From NCBI RefSeq assembly GCF_029784135.1, contig NC_073744.1:101801303-101865302 (forward strand): a DNA stretch of 64,000 nt. The letters run 5' to 3'. This DNA is from Toxorhynchites rutilus septentrionalis (Eukaryota > Arthropoda > Insecta > Diptera > Culicidae). The position numbers and the translations under genes were made by a program. Under the pieces are notes generated by a model. The model was not told where the DNA came from. It did no database searches and worked only from the letters and a program-made list of their open reading frames with translations. Below, piece by piece: positions 44,845 through 57,128 of this stretch; the stretch's first letter is position 1; every line of letters begins with the position of its first letter.

Positions 44845-46413
44845 GACGTAGGACTACGTCTAACCGGAAGATATAGGGGGTGAAATGGAAATCTAGGCAC
44901 TGAACAAGTAGGAAAAAATGCAAGATTTGGAACGCTTATAACTCGAGCATTTCTCAATAGATCGCAAAGGTTTTTGCATCAATTGATAGGAAATATATCT
45001 ACGCATCTATCATAACGAATAACATTTCATTTTTCTTGAGATAAATAATTGAATAATTGTGAAATATCAAGCATTGTCAAAATGCACTATGTGCCCATTT
45101 TTGATTGGTCCATTTTGTGCTCCTCAAATCGAACCGACCAAAACGGGCAACCAGAGCAGAAGCGAAATAGAATGAACCACGATTGGAAAGGAAAAAGAAA
45201 AAAATGAACGAAACATTGGTCGCAGTCTCACACATGCGTAATTCTTGAGCCAGCCAGTCAGCTTAAAAATCCCCGCTCCGCTGCCGTAACGATTATTCTC
45301 ATTCAAACCGTACACCACATCGGTTCGCATCACAACACATCAACAAACCAACCCAAGCAGCCATGTCTGGACATGGTAAAGGAGGAAAAGTGAAGGGAAA
45401 GGCAAAATCCGGCTCGAACCGTGTTGATCTGGAGTTCCCCGCAAGGGTAGCTAGGCCGAGCGCGTTAGTACCAGTGCACCAGTCCATCTAGCCGGCGTTA
45501 TATAGTTTCGGCCGCCGAAGTGATCGGGTTAGCTGGTAAAGCTGCTCGCGACGATAAGAAAACCCGCATTCGGAACAGAACACATTCGGTTCGGTGGACA
45601 TCAAGACAACAGGCAGTTGCAGCGAGTGGCGAATGGCAAACGCAATCGCAAAACGGCATCAGGTAGCAGAAGAAAAATGTTTGTTCTTTATACACACTGC
45701 TTTGGTGGCAAATCCAGAACAAGGCGGCATCGAGGGCGTTCGAAATGGTTTTTTTCAAAACCACGAGTACTAAGTTTTCTAAATTTGAACCATTCCATAA
45801 AACAAGGCGCTTTTCAGGGCCATTAAACCTTCCAAAAAAGAGTTTAGGAAATACAGTTCAATGCTTTCTAAAACAATATCCAAAATAATAAAAAAACACA
45901 AATTGATTTTTTCATAATTTGATTGCCAGGATATGATGAGTATGTGAATTTGGCAGTTGTTCTGAGCTTATTGATTTTCACCAATTCTTAAATTGCTTCT
46001 AGATTGAAAGTACAGTAATTTACACTTATCTCGACATTTAGCTAATGGGTCGGACCAGTAATGCGACATATTTAGTTGGACATTTTTGTAAACATAGAAT
46101 TCGGGGTCCAAATTATGACCCCACATTGAAGGTCGACACTGTACCACTGTCATCGCAAATGTTCAATTACAGGTTAAAATTACCTCCAATCCGATACTGA
46201 GTGGTGGTAATGTGACGTGCCATTGAATGTAATTCACTGTAAAATATGTCACAAGCTGGATGGGAAGAAATTTTCCAACTGTGAAAGCTGTGGCGAGTGG
46301 CAAATGCAATCGCTAAACAGCAAGGTTTAGCCGAACAAGATGGGGATATCGAGTGATAACAAAACAATAAACTCTTTAGATTGAAGATAATTTTGTGATC
46401 CTTTAAAGGACCC
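44845..46413 (+). repeat. H2A-1 histone-derived unit (composite block 2)
   Basis: Near-identical to 30804-32372. The H2A-like ATG is at 45363, with homology to about 45570, and the stem-loop is at 45806-45821. Confidence 0.85.
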
Positions 46414-47278
46414 TTTTTAGCCTGCATGTGAATCCAACGAGCGAACAAATCGTAATGAATGTATTTTCTTCTTCTTCTTCTTTTTGGCTTTAGTTTAAAC
46501 TTTTCAGTTCATTCGCCTCTAGCTCTGAGAAGAGCCATTGAGCACCAGTCTTGAGGAGGATGGTGAAAAAGAAGAAAAAACCATATTCAGCGGACCTGTC
46601 TGCTCAGATGTAAAACCGGGCGAAGGCAGGAAAGGATACTATGCCATATAAGATGTTTAATATGAGCTGTAACGTAATTGTATTGTTATTAATTAGTACC
46701 AAAGCGGCGACGAAGCATCGTAGAACCAAGCTCTAGAACAAAGGGAAAGGGAGGGAGTGGGGGGGTGGGTGAAAAGGAAGGGATGATGAGGAAAAGGGTG
46801 GGATACAGAGGAAAGGAATGAAGGGAGGCAAATGCGATGTTGGGTGGTTTATGAATGTAGTAAAATTTAATGGTGTTAGTAAAATGCTGGATAAGAATGA
46901 ATTAGTGTAGTTAGGAAATGTTATGTCAGAGGTAATGTAAATTATATAGTACTGGTTATGTATTGTAAATTATATATAGGTGATGTAAATTATATAGTAC
47001 TGCTAAATTTGCTGAAAGATTAATGTAAGTAAAGGTTGTTGTGAATTAAGCGAAAATGTTAATTGGTTATATATTATTATATGATTTAACATTTTATGTA
47101 TTTTTCTGTGTTTATATGTATACCGTACATACGCAAAATTCTGTTTGCTTTTATGATTTTGTTTTTATACATATGTATGCATGCGTATGTACATGTATAC
47201 ATGTATACACGTTTATTAATTTATATATGCATACGTAAAGGTGAAGTGATTAATTTAAATAAAGATATGTTTTAGAAT

Positions 47279-50200
47279 TTAGATTTTACCAAAGAAGCCG
47301 GTTTCTTTCAGAAACGCAATTAAATTGGTTTCCTGTGTCTCGTCTCTACTGAGAATGTCTCGGAGACTCTGACCTATATTGTGTCGGGCACGAGCATCTT
47401 TGGTGTGTTGGCATTCTAGTAGAAGATGCCTAACTGAAACTTGGGCTGAGTTACATGCGCAAAGTGGTCTTTCGGTTTTCTCCATTAGGTGTGAGTGTGT
47501 GAAAAAAGTGTGTCCAATTCGAAGACGGGTTAGCACCCGTCTTTCTTTGCTGTTGTTTTGATCGAACCAAGGAAGCGTGGTATTTTTGATTTGATGGAGA
47601 TGGGTGGGAGGGCAATTTAACCAGCCTATGTTCCAGCTTTCGCGAATTTGCTGACTGACCCAGCGAACTATATCAGTTCGAGGACAGGGTATAACTGGTG
47701 GTTCTATTTTGCTACCCTTACCGGCCAGTTTGTCTGCGGCTGTGTTTCCGAGGATTCCGGAATGACCAGGAACCCAACAGTAGGAGACGTTTTTTTCTGA
47801 AGCAGCCTCTTCTGTCTGTATTATCCATGGGTGTCTACTGTTTCCACTGAGCAGGTCTTGAAGACAGCTAGCTGAATCGGAGAAAATTACCGTAGGAAGG
47901 TGATCATGGGTACACTCTTGTGTAGCTATTAATAGAGCAAAAGCTTCCGCACTGAAGATGGAGCATTGCGGTGGAAGAGAAAAGCTACCGGTGTATCTGT
48001 TCTCGAAGATTCCACACCCAACTCCATCGGAGTTAACAGAACCGTCTGTGTAGACCTGGTGTTCGTTATGAAAGTGAGTAGCCGTGAGATGGTTGAAGCA
48101 GGCTTTAATTTTTGGTGGAGGGTCGCCCGCACGGACAGTCTTGAGAAGATCAAGATTCACGTTCGGCGGTATGGCGTTCCATTTTCTTCCCGTGGCAGTT
48201 GAAAGTGCACATATATCGGGAAGGTCTTGGTTCGTGAGGTCTTTGAACCAATTTATAGCTCGAATTACTGATGGTGCATTGGGGTCATTGTCAGGAAGTG
48301 AGAGTTGTCGGATGGCTTTGCCCGTGATGATTCTTGTTACAAGGTGTTTGAAAGGTGTTTGCTTTGTTGTAGATGGGTTCAATAGTGTTGAGTACTCTGT
48401 CCCCACCACGGCTGAAGATGCCTATTCCGTAGAGGATTTGGGGGATCAACCAGACATTGATAATTAGCAATGTTTCTCTGTGTCCAGAGGATAAACTTCC
48501 TGTAATAGACTTCAGGATATTCATTTTACCGTTGGCTGCTTTTTTGACTAATTGAGCATGATGTAAAAAGTTAAGCCTGGTATCGAAGGTTACGCCCAGT
48601 ATTCTTAGTGTTCTCTTCTGAGGGATTTCGGTTTGATTAAGCTTTAGGGCGGATTTCTTTTTGAGTGTTTTGCCAATGTGAATGAATCGGGATTTTTCTG
48701 GCGAAAATTGGAATCCTATGTTTTGGGCCCAGTTTTGTATGGAATCAATTGTACTTTGAAGTCTCTTTCTCTGTGCTAACCCAAAGCCACTGACAGAAAC
48801 AAGAGTGATATAATCAGCATAAACAAAAATGTTTATACTGTCGGGAATTAATTCGAAAATAGGTTGCATGGCAACAGTGAAGAGTGTTGGAGAAAGGACC
48901 GAACCTTGGGGAAAACCGTTTTCAAGGATTTTCAATGAAGACTTGTGATTGTTGATGATTGTTTTAAAGGTTCTGTTTTCCAGAAACCCTTTGATGAAGA
49001 AGCCTAATCTACCACGAACCCCCCAGTTGAAAAGATTTTTCAGAACTGGGTACCTCCATGCTCGATCGAAGGCCTTGCTAAGATCGAGTGATACAATATC
49101 TGCGTGCAGATTACTTTCAGCGGCGTCGTCTAGGACTTTTTCGAGAGCTACGAGGCAGTCTTCTGTACTTTTACCCGCGCGGAAGGCAAATTGTCTAGGG
49201 TCGAGCAGCTTGTTTGACTCTAAAAAGGTCGTTAAGCGCCGGTTGATAATTTTTTCCATGATTTTACCGACGCAACTCAGAAGAGTGATGGGACGGAAGT
49301 TGTCCAGCAGGTGATTATTCTTGTCTGGTTTAGGCAGAGAGACCATTAGGCCCTCTTTCCAGCAATTTGGGAAAATTCCACTATTCTATACATTGTTGTA
49401 AAGTTTTAAAAGAACTTTTTTCCCAAAATAGGGTAGGTTTTTCAGCATTGGGTAGCTGATATCATCTGGTCCAGTGGAGCCGCGTGTTGCTTTGTTTAAG
49501 ACCCATTCTAGTTCTTTGAGGGAAATAGTTTTGTTGAAGTCAAAATTTGCGTCGGTGTTAAAATCAATGGGGATTTTTTCGCATTCTGCCTTGCGGGTTT
49601 GGAAGGTAGTGTCGAAGCTTTGGTTGGATGAGGTGGAGGCAAAGAAATCTCCGAAAGCCTCTGCTATAGTTTTCCGATCATTTGTATAATGACCGTTAAT
49701 TAAAAGGTTGTATTCGTTGTTCCTTTTTTTGCCATGAAGTCTGCCAATTTTGCTCCATAATTCCTTTGACGACGTGTTGGGATTAATATCGTTGACGAAT
49801 TTAATCCAGCTGTTATGCTTGGCTGTTTTAATAATAGCTCTAGCATTGTTGCGAGCCCTTTGGAATTCCTCTAGCAAAGTGTGCTTAGATGGGTTATCCG
49901 GATGGGCCTTTCTTAGCTTGCGTAAGGCTTTTCTTCTGTCTTTGATGGCTTTATTTACTTCAGGTGTCCACCATGGGACGCATTTTCTACCAGGATTTCC
50001 GCTGGTTCTAGGAATGTGCCGTATTGCAACCTCAAGGACGGCTTGGGAAAAGTCCTCGGGTGTCCAATCTTGTTTGGCTGAGAGGCAGCTTTCAATGTCA
50101 CATTGATAGCCAGCCCAGTTTGTATATTCAAATTTCCATCTCGGCCTTGTTGAAACTTCTGGAGAAGGTTGGCCAAGGGAAATACATATTGGGAGATGAT

Positions 50201-50840
50201 CGCTGTTGCAGCAATCATCGTGGGTGTTCCATGAAAGCTTTGAACAAAGTTGAGGGGATACGATGGTGAGATCTATGGCCGAAGAAGAGCCAGAAGCAGA
50301 ATTGATTCTGGTGTGTTGGCCGTTGTTCAGAAGAGTGAGAGTATTATCTGAGAGAAAATCCTCTAAAATGGAACCTCTTCGATTGAGGTATGAACATCCC
50401 CAGGCGTATGAGTGAGCATTGAAATCACCCATAAGGAGAACTGGGGAGGGAAGTTGGTTAAGAAGATGGTCCAGTTGATTCCGTAGAAGAGCCGGGTCGG
50501 ACGTAGGAGAAATGTATATGCTGGCTACTGTGATTGGAAAAGGAAGGTTTATTCGTATTGCCACTGCTTGTAGAGCGGTGTTAACGGGGAGAAAATTGTG
50601 GGGGGTGCCGATTTTTATTGAAGTTGCAACCCCGTTGAATGAAGGGTTGGGTCCTTCTTTGAAATAAGTGGTGTATCCTTTGATAGAATCTTTGTGAAAA
50701 TTTCTCTGCGTCATAGTCTCTTGAAGAGCTATGATTGTGGGATTATATTTATAAATTAATGTTTGTAATTCCGGAAAATTTCTTTGGAGACTTCGAATGT
50801 TCCATTGAATAGCTAGTTTGCTCGTTGGAGTGAATGTATT
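47279..50840 (-). pseudogene. LINE A4 ORF2, broken
   Basis: Same domains as A3. It lacks A3's stop at 35897: the endonuclease and N-terminal RT frame runs 50714-49386. It has its own frame break near 49385 (TATACATTG against CATACATTG plus nearby changes) and shares the frameshift near 48360. The RNase H region is intact (48409-47279) and retains HPWIIQTEEA, which is deleted in A3. RT box YADY as in A3. Confidence 0.87.
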
Positions 50841-50857
50841 GACGAGTAAGGTGGATC

Positions 50858-52323
50858 TTATTTCCCCTTTGAAGGGGTGCTGTTCTTTCCGGATTTCTTG
50901 TAATTTTTGTTTTGTTTGTTGTTGTTTTGTGTGTTGTTGTTTTGTGTGATGTTGTTTTGTGTGTTATTGTTTTGTGTGTTATTGTTTTGTGTGTTATTGT
51001 TTTGTGTGTTGTTGTTTTGTGTGTTATTGTTTTGTGTGTTGTTGTTTTGTGTGTTGTTGTTTTGTGTGTTGTTGTTTTGTGTGTTGCTGTTTTGTGTGTT
51101 GTGGTGTGGTGTGGTTTCCGTTGATTCCTGATTGTTTCGTGTCTTCTTCCTTTGTTTCTCTTTATTTTGGCGAAGTTCATCTTCCGAGGTTTTTAGCTCT
51201 TCTGAAGATGTGTTTTTGGAAGATATTTTCCTCTTGGTTTTCCTTGGGGCCTCAGATATTGTCATTGAAACATCGGAATCATATTCTGATTCGGTGGTCG
51301 AGGTATCAGATTCGGACATAGTAGTGTCAACTGTGGATGGAGTGCTTTCGCGACTTGTTTCCGGACTTGTTTCAGCTGAAACGCAACTACATTTGCATTT
51401 GTTGCAGCTAGCAGTCGGTTTTTGGAGGTTATTTAATCTGTCTTGTAGGACACTTGAATAGGAAGGTCCATTATTTTTAACGTTGTATAGATCCTTGGCT
51501 TGTTTATATGAGATGCCTTGATCTATTCTGATTTTGGTTATGTCGTTTTCTTTTTGCCATATTGGACACTTCCTGTATGAAGAGGAGTGGTTTCCTTGGC
51601 AATTAATGCAGTGGGCGACATCGTTACACGTTTTGTTTTCTGTGCCATGTTCCTTGCCGCAATTTCGACAGAGTGGATTCTCGCGTTGGCATCGTTTCGA
51701 CGTATGTCCAAAGCGGAAGCACTTGAACATTGCATCGGACTTGGGTAAAAATTCCTAGTCCCGATGCGGAGGAATCCGAATAAAATCACTTCTGGGATCA
51801 CTGTCCCACGAATGGTCAAAATTAGAGTAGCTGTAGGGATAACTACATCTTCTTCCTTCCTAGTGATCCGTTTAACTTCGATCACGTTTTGGTCGGCAAG
51901 TTCGGTAAGAAGTACGTCTTCTTTCATATCGATCACTTCACGACATGTGACAACGCATTTGCGTTGATTTAATGTTGGATGGTATATCACCTCAACAGGT
52001 GTCTTATCGATCAGTTCATTTATTAAGAGGAGCTTACCGATAGTGTCCTCGTCTCTGGCTGTTAAGATGTATTGCGTTCTCTTCTTATCGTCCTTTGATG
52101 GTCGGGCGTTGTTTTTGTTAAAATCTTTCACGGTATTGGTGATGGTTTTACTCACGATAAATGGGTTGGATGGTAGTTCTTTATCTCCGGTAGCACGTAA
52201 CAGTAAAATTTGTAAATTACCGTTCAGAGGGTCAGCCCATACTGGAGCGGTACGTTGAGTTGGCTTCCCTTGGTAGAGGTTTGTAGCCTGGCCTCCCGGA
52301 GGCCCGGAGCTACTAGACGCCAT
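50858..52323 (-). pseudogene. LINE A4 ORF1, one frameshift
   Basis: Identical layout to A3 ORF1, including the missing T in the first zinc knuckle (about 51732). The TQNNN array is two units (10 residues) longer than in A3: the downstream frame is 290 against 280 codons. Confidence 0.87.
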
Positions 52324-52862
52324 TATGTTGCCTGGCTACTCCCTGGGTATAGCCGGCAGAATGATTTTGGTTACCACGAACCAACAAACACTATTCGGAT
52401 ATATCTCCGAAAAACGATCAACACACCGAATGAAGAAAAGGAAATAATCCAAATGTAACTCACTGTAGATCGCGAAAAATTCTGGGAAAAATGCACTTAA
52501 AAATTTTCAGATGTATACACACTCGGTTTAATCACTTCACCGTATGAAATTTGTTTACATATATTAACACTATGTATGAATCTAAGATGCACTATAGAGG
52601 GGAGCGTCAGTGACGCCGCAAAAGCGCGCGCTTTTCTGGTTAGCCGGTAAGCGTCCGCTCTTAACGGTCGAAACGAGCTGTTGCTTTCTCCTGTTCGTCT
52701 TTTACTCCCACGCTGAAATATTTTAAATAAATCTCCTTCGGATCGCCAAAATCGCCAAGGGGTGACTACCCAGTCTGCTATCCAGGAATCCAAAACGCCG
52801 AGCTGCTGAAAAAAAACGACCTTCTCGGTCGGAGGTTAAAATCAGTATGATGAATGTATTTT

Positions 52863-53693
52863 TTTGCCATCGCTCCCTTTTAACGCTCATTCGTTCGTCT
52901 CGTTGGACTCGCCCCTCTGGCTGAGTCTGCCGATTTGTCTCTATCCTGTGAGTGTGTACCGCTAGAGTATAAAAAACGCGGACCCCAAAAAAATATCTTA
53001 TTTTCTTTCAAACCGTAAACCCGTGTGGTTGTACGGCATCGGCATCGTGGACGTAACAAAGGAGGACAAGTTAAGGGAAAGGCAAAGTCTCACTCGAACC
53101 GTGCAAGTCTCCAGTTCCCTGTTGGTCGCATTCACTGATTGCTCGGCAAGGGTAACTAGGCCGAACGGATTGGTGCCGGAGCACCAGTATACCTAACAGC
53201 GATTATAGAGTTTCGGCCGTCGGAGTGCTCGAGTTGGCTTGCAAAGCTGCTCACGACAATCAGAAAACCCGCATCAAGAACAGAGCAGCTTCGGTTCGGC
53301 GCTCATCAAGGCAACAATTAGTTTCAGTGAGTGGCAAAGTGTTTCTCCGGCACGTCGCATCAAATGTAATTTACTGAACAACATGTCACAAGCTGGATGG
53401 GAAGAAATTTTCCAACTGTGAAAGCTGTGGCGAGTGGCAAACGCAATAGCTAAACAGGAAGGTTTAACCGAACAAGATGGGAATATCGAGTGATAACAAA
53501 AACACAACACCAAAGGTTCTTTTCAGAACCATCAACATATTCATGAAGAGTAAACAGTAAACTAATCCATTTTTAAGGTAGGAGAAGAAAATAAAACAAT
53601 ATATTTAAAATATATATTTAACAAAAGCTGTCCCCTTTGTATAGTCCTACGTCACTCCGGTTATGTCCCCGACATTACCCACCCGTCTTTTTT
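52863..53693 (+). repeat. H2A-2 histone-derived unit (composite block 2)
   Basis: Near-identical to 38773-39629. H2A homology is at about 53045-53285, the perfect stem-loop at 53515-53530, and TATA (AGTATAAAAAACGCGG) at about 52966. A ~15-bp deletion lies near 53580. Confidence 0.85.
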
Positions 53694-54205
53694 TTTCCAA
53701 AATATATATTTTTATCAAGGCTCATATGGCTCATAGCCTGACGGGGCCGGAGTTCAATATTTTGACAGTTTTTCTTTTTATCTATGTTAGTAATATGTAA
53801 CCGATTAGTCGCGGTCGGCTCGAGGTTAGTATTACAAGTGTTCTCGTAATTGGGATGTTGCTGTTTCCAATGCTCTGTACGTGTGCCCGACACGGGATAC
53901 TTCCTATTGGGATGCAGCTGACCATTAATCAGCAACGCCCCCTAGTATGTACTCCATATCTAGCGTGGTGCGTCTTCTCGACTCGAGGAATCCAGGATAG
54001 AAGGTCACTAGCCGGCGCAATCATCAGCTCGTGTAGAGTTGTCATGAGCGGTACAACCTTTGGCTCTTGTTGAATCATCAGTGGACTGGACAACCTTTGG
54101 CCCGTGTATCTGTAAAGAGTGTGTGTATGTATTGCCGCGACTAAGTAAAAGTTTATAGATCGGATAGGAGGGATATGAAACAGGGACACAACGAAGGAAA
54201 CATCA

Positions 54206-54760
54206 TTAAACGTTGACATCGGCGTTTCTGAGGAACAGGTATAGATGAAGCAGAAGATCAGGATCACGGCTACCTAAGATATCCCGGACGGGGATATCCG
54301 ATTGTCTGCCTTGTGCTCTCAGTGCTCTAGAGAGCTGAGAGCGAGCAGCATGGAACCGGATACACGACCAGACAATATGCTCGATGTCGTGGTAGCCATC
54401 GCCACAATCACAAAGATTGTTTGCTGCGAGCCCAATGCGATAGAGATGCGCGTTTAGGTTGTAGTGATTGGATATAAGCCGAGATATCACGCGAATGAAA
54501 TCACGACCTACATTCAATCCCATAAACCAAGCTTTCGTCGAAACCTTAGGGATAATTGTGTGTAACCAGCGACCGAACTCATCTTCACTCCACATGCGCT
54601 GCCAACTAACGAGTGTGTCCTGACGAGGAATGTGAAAAAATTCATTATAGGAAATTTGCCTTTCAAAAAGTGTGCCTTCTGAAGCGCCCACCTTAGCTAG
54701 CGAGTCCGCTTTCTCATTCCCCGGAATCGAGCAATGAGAGGGAACCCATGCAAAGGTAAT
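54206..54760 (-). pseudogene. LINE B ORF2, C-terminal part (block 2)
   Basis: The RNase H end (SHCSIPGNEKADSLAK) and the CGDGYHDIEHIVWSC C-terminus, about 97% like block 1. Interrupted at 54760 by the LTR element, and continued at 57682. Confidence 0.85.
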
Positions 54761-55306
54761 TGTTAATCTAGGGAATGTCAAAATTCCCTAGATGCTAGTA
54801 ATTTGACTAGCTGGTTCGGATTCTACTCACAAAGAAAACGCTTCTTCCGTGGACGAATCGAGAGTAATTTATTTCTGTGATTTCTACAGTTTTTATACTA
54901 AAACTATCTCCCCAGTTCTTAATTCTACCCTCACCACATAGCGATAAGCTACTTGAACATCTTATCACAATAATAACTGCCTGTTGGTGCGCAAGGGTAT
55001 TCATTACTTCTCTTTTGCCTTGGTGCCAAACTCTTTTTGCCTGCGTCATTTCAGTTATTCCTGCCATGTGTTCTACCTGCTTATCCGGCAATCTCTTTTT
55101 GCCTGCGTCATTCTAAGTACCTATTTTCTAGTTGTTTTCTCCCTTTCTCGCTCCTATACGAGATACGGGGAAAACATGTGTTTCATAATTCAGTTTCTCC
55201 TATTCTCGCCGTTGCTCGAGATAGGGAAACACATATTTCTTTTATTATCCCTAGATCGTAAACAAATTTTACCACCGGCCCTGATTTGACATTTCCGTCC
55301 GTAACA
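54761..55306 (-). repeat. LTR (3' LTR in element orientation)
   Basis: 546 bp, starting TGTTAATCTAGGG and ending CCGTCCGTAACA on the plus strand. Differs from its partner by a 2-bp indel (CACCACATAG against CACTACACATAG) and a few substitutions. Confidence 0.9.
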
Positions 55307-55910
55307 TTCCGGCCCTGATAAATCAAGTAGATTTATAAAACCTGATACGGACGGTACATTCATATGAGTGCAATTTTCTTTGTTATGGCAACCTGCTTCT
55401 ATTCTATCTTTCATTCCTGATTTCTAATGGTATTTAATTGTATCGTATTATCTCTATGGTCCTTGTTTGGCACTAAAATTTTAAGATGTATTTTTTGTTT
55501 TTATCAAAGCTTATATCTAATGAACTTTATTCATTTTTTTTTTCTTATAAATGGCTCCTACGTGTCATTTTGTTCTTCTTGATTTTCATATATTTTTTCC
55601 GTAAGAGTTCCTTATAACCTTCAACAGCCCTACTTTTTCCATTATTTATTTCAACTTGGTTTGTTGCATTAAATGACTCAATACATTATATTGTGGTTTG
55701 ATTATGAAATACAAATTATTGGCCATCATTACAGTGCCATTTTCCCATATAAAATTTATATTCATTTAAAATCAAAATATTAATTATTCATTTCCTCCTA
55801 CGAAAGCCCACTCACCTTACATTTCCTTTCCGGGTCATCGCTTGTTGTCATACTGGAAATCCAAGTAGCTTCATTGCTGCACAAATCGGTTGGTAATCAC
55901 CTTTCATGCG

Positions 55911-56672
55911 TCATCGGTGATAATAGTAACGAGGGGTGTGGTAGTGGTCCGGATTTCCAATGGCGCCTTTGTATACCGGATGTAACTCAGACTCAGTCAG
56001 CAGCATTCCACATGTGCTGCTCATTTTTTGGATCATCTTTGTCGGCTTGCATTCAAGCTGCTCGGAAATTTCTTCATTTGATTCAGTCAGTGGCATTTGT
56101 TCAACTTCAGCTTTCTGTGCAGCGATTGGTGTTGCAATAGAGCTTTTGTTTTCAGCAACCGAATTTTCGACTGGGAGATCCGGTTCTGTTTGCTCACTTT
56201 CCCCACATGCGCGATTTTCTTTTACCACAATTCCATTACCAGATGATTCGCTCGGTGCCTTCACTGTATCGCACTTAACAGCAGATTCTGGATCTTTGCA
56301 CTCAGCTGTCTCAGTAGCTAATGCATTCCTGGCGGGTTGTAATGGTTCCTTCACTCGATACATTCTGATCTGAGGAAGCTGTATACCATGGGCCGCTGCT
56401 ATGTTGTTGATGGAAGCCTTGTATCTGGAGCTTCGTTCTTCGAGTTCTTCCAGCTTTGCGATCTCTCGTGTTTCCACTTCGGCTTCCCACTTATCATCTT
56501 CGGCCGTCCATCCTCGCTCAATTCTTGCCGCAAACTCTTTGTCATGCAGTTCCCAGCTGGCATACGGAGCGACTTTTTCGGCTTGACACTCGTTATCCAG
56601 AAGTCTCAGGAGTTCGATGGATGAACGAGCTAGTTCAACGGATAAACATATTTTAATTTCATTGGATGCCAT
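55911..56672 (-). CDS. Gag-like protein of the 2.9-kb LTR element, 253 aa
   Basis: Starts MASNEIKICLSVELARSS. Residues about 40-95 are highly charged and probably coiled coil (WEAEVETREIAKLEELEERSS). The rest is acidic and low in hydrophobics, ending HTPRYYYHR. No zinc knuckle and no recognised capsid motif. Placed as gag-like because of its position after the 5' LTR leader (57128-56673) and its single-ORF context. It could instead be a remnant joined to lost pol sequence. Intact frame. Confidence 0.6.
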   Translation of the reverse strand: MASNEIKICLSVELARSSIELLRLLDNECQAEKVAPYASWELHDKEFAARIERGWTAEDDKWEAEVETREIAKLEELEERSSRYKASINNIAAAHGIQLPQIRMYRVKEPLQPARNALATETAECKDPESAVKCDTVKAPSESSGNGIVVKENRACGESEQTEPDLPVENSVAENKSSIATPIAAQKAEVEQMPLTESNEEISEQLECKPTKMIQKMSSTCGMLLTESELHPVYKGAIGNPDHYHTPRYYYHR

Positions 56673-57128
56673 TTTTGTTACCTTAATTCTTGATGAGGCG
56701 CCTGGATGCCTTCGTCCCCTTCGAGCGTGGCACCTAGTTGCCTACGCCTATCTGACCGGCCCTGGTGCCGGGTTTTTAATTATTGGCGAGACGCCTGGTT
56801 GTCTCCGCCGCTATATGATTTTATTGCTCAACTTGGTATTTGTCCGTCTTGCAGGACCAATTACTTTTATGTGTTGCCTTTCCTGGCGATCTGTCCGTCT
56901 TGCAGGACCGATCTACTGTTTTCTGAGATATGCGCTATTATGCCTCTTGGCTTTTAGGTGGTGTCCTCATGACAGCCTCACCTTGTTCGTCTTTACAATA
57001 CCGAACCACTCCGTACTCCGATGGGCGCAAATCAAATTTAAACAGGACTGCTCAGATTCGTTCAGAAAAGTTCATCTTCAATGTGAGTAAGTTGCGTGAG
57101 TTCAATTGTTCCTCTCTGGAGCCACCAT

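Larger units (their letters stand above)
46468..52849 (-). mobile_element. LINE A4: sister copy of LINE A3
   Basis: The 13-bp duplication ATGAATGTATTTT at 46455-46467 and 52850-52862 is the same insertion as A3, duplicated with its block. The tail is slightly different (CTTCTTCTTCTTC). Confidence 0.9.

Noticed and set aside
43794..44957. A single 387-codon minus-strand open frame
   Set aside because: It joins H2A-1 repeat sequence, an env fragment and the LINE B ORF1 end. The two insertion boundaries at 44842 and 44104 show that it is an accidental fusion, not a gene.
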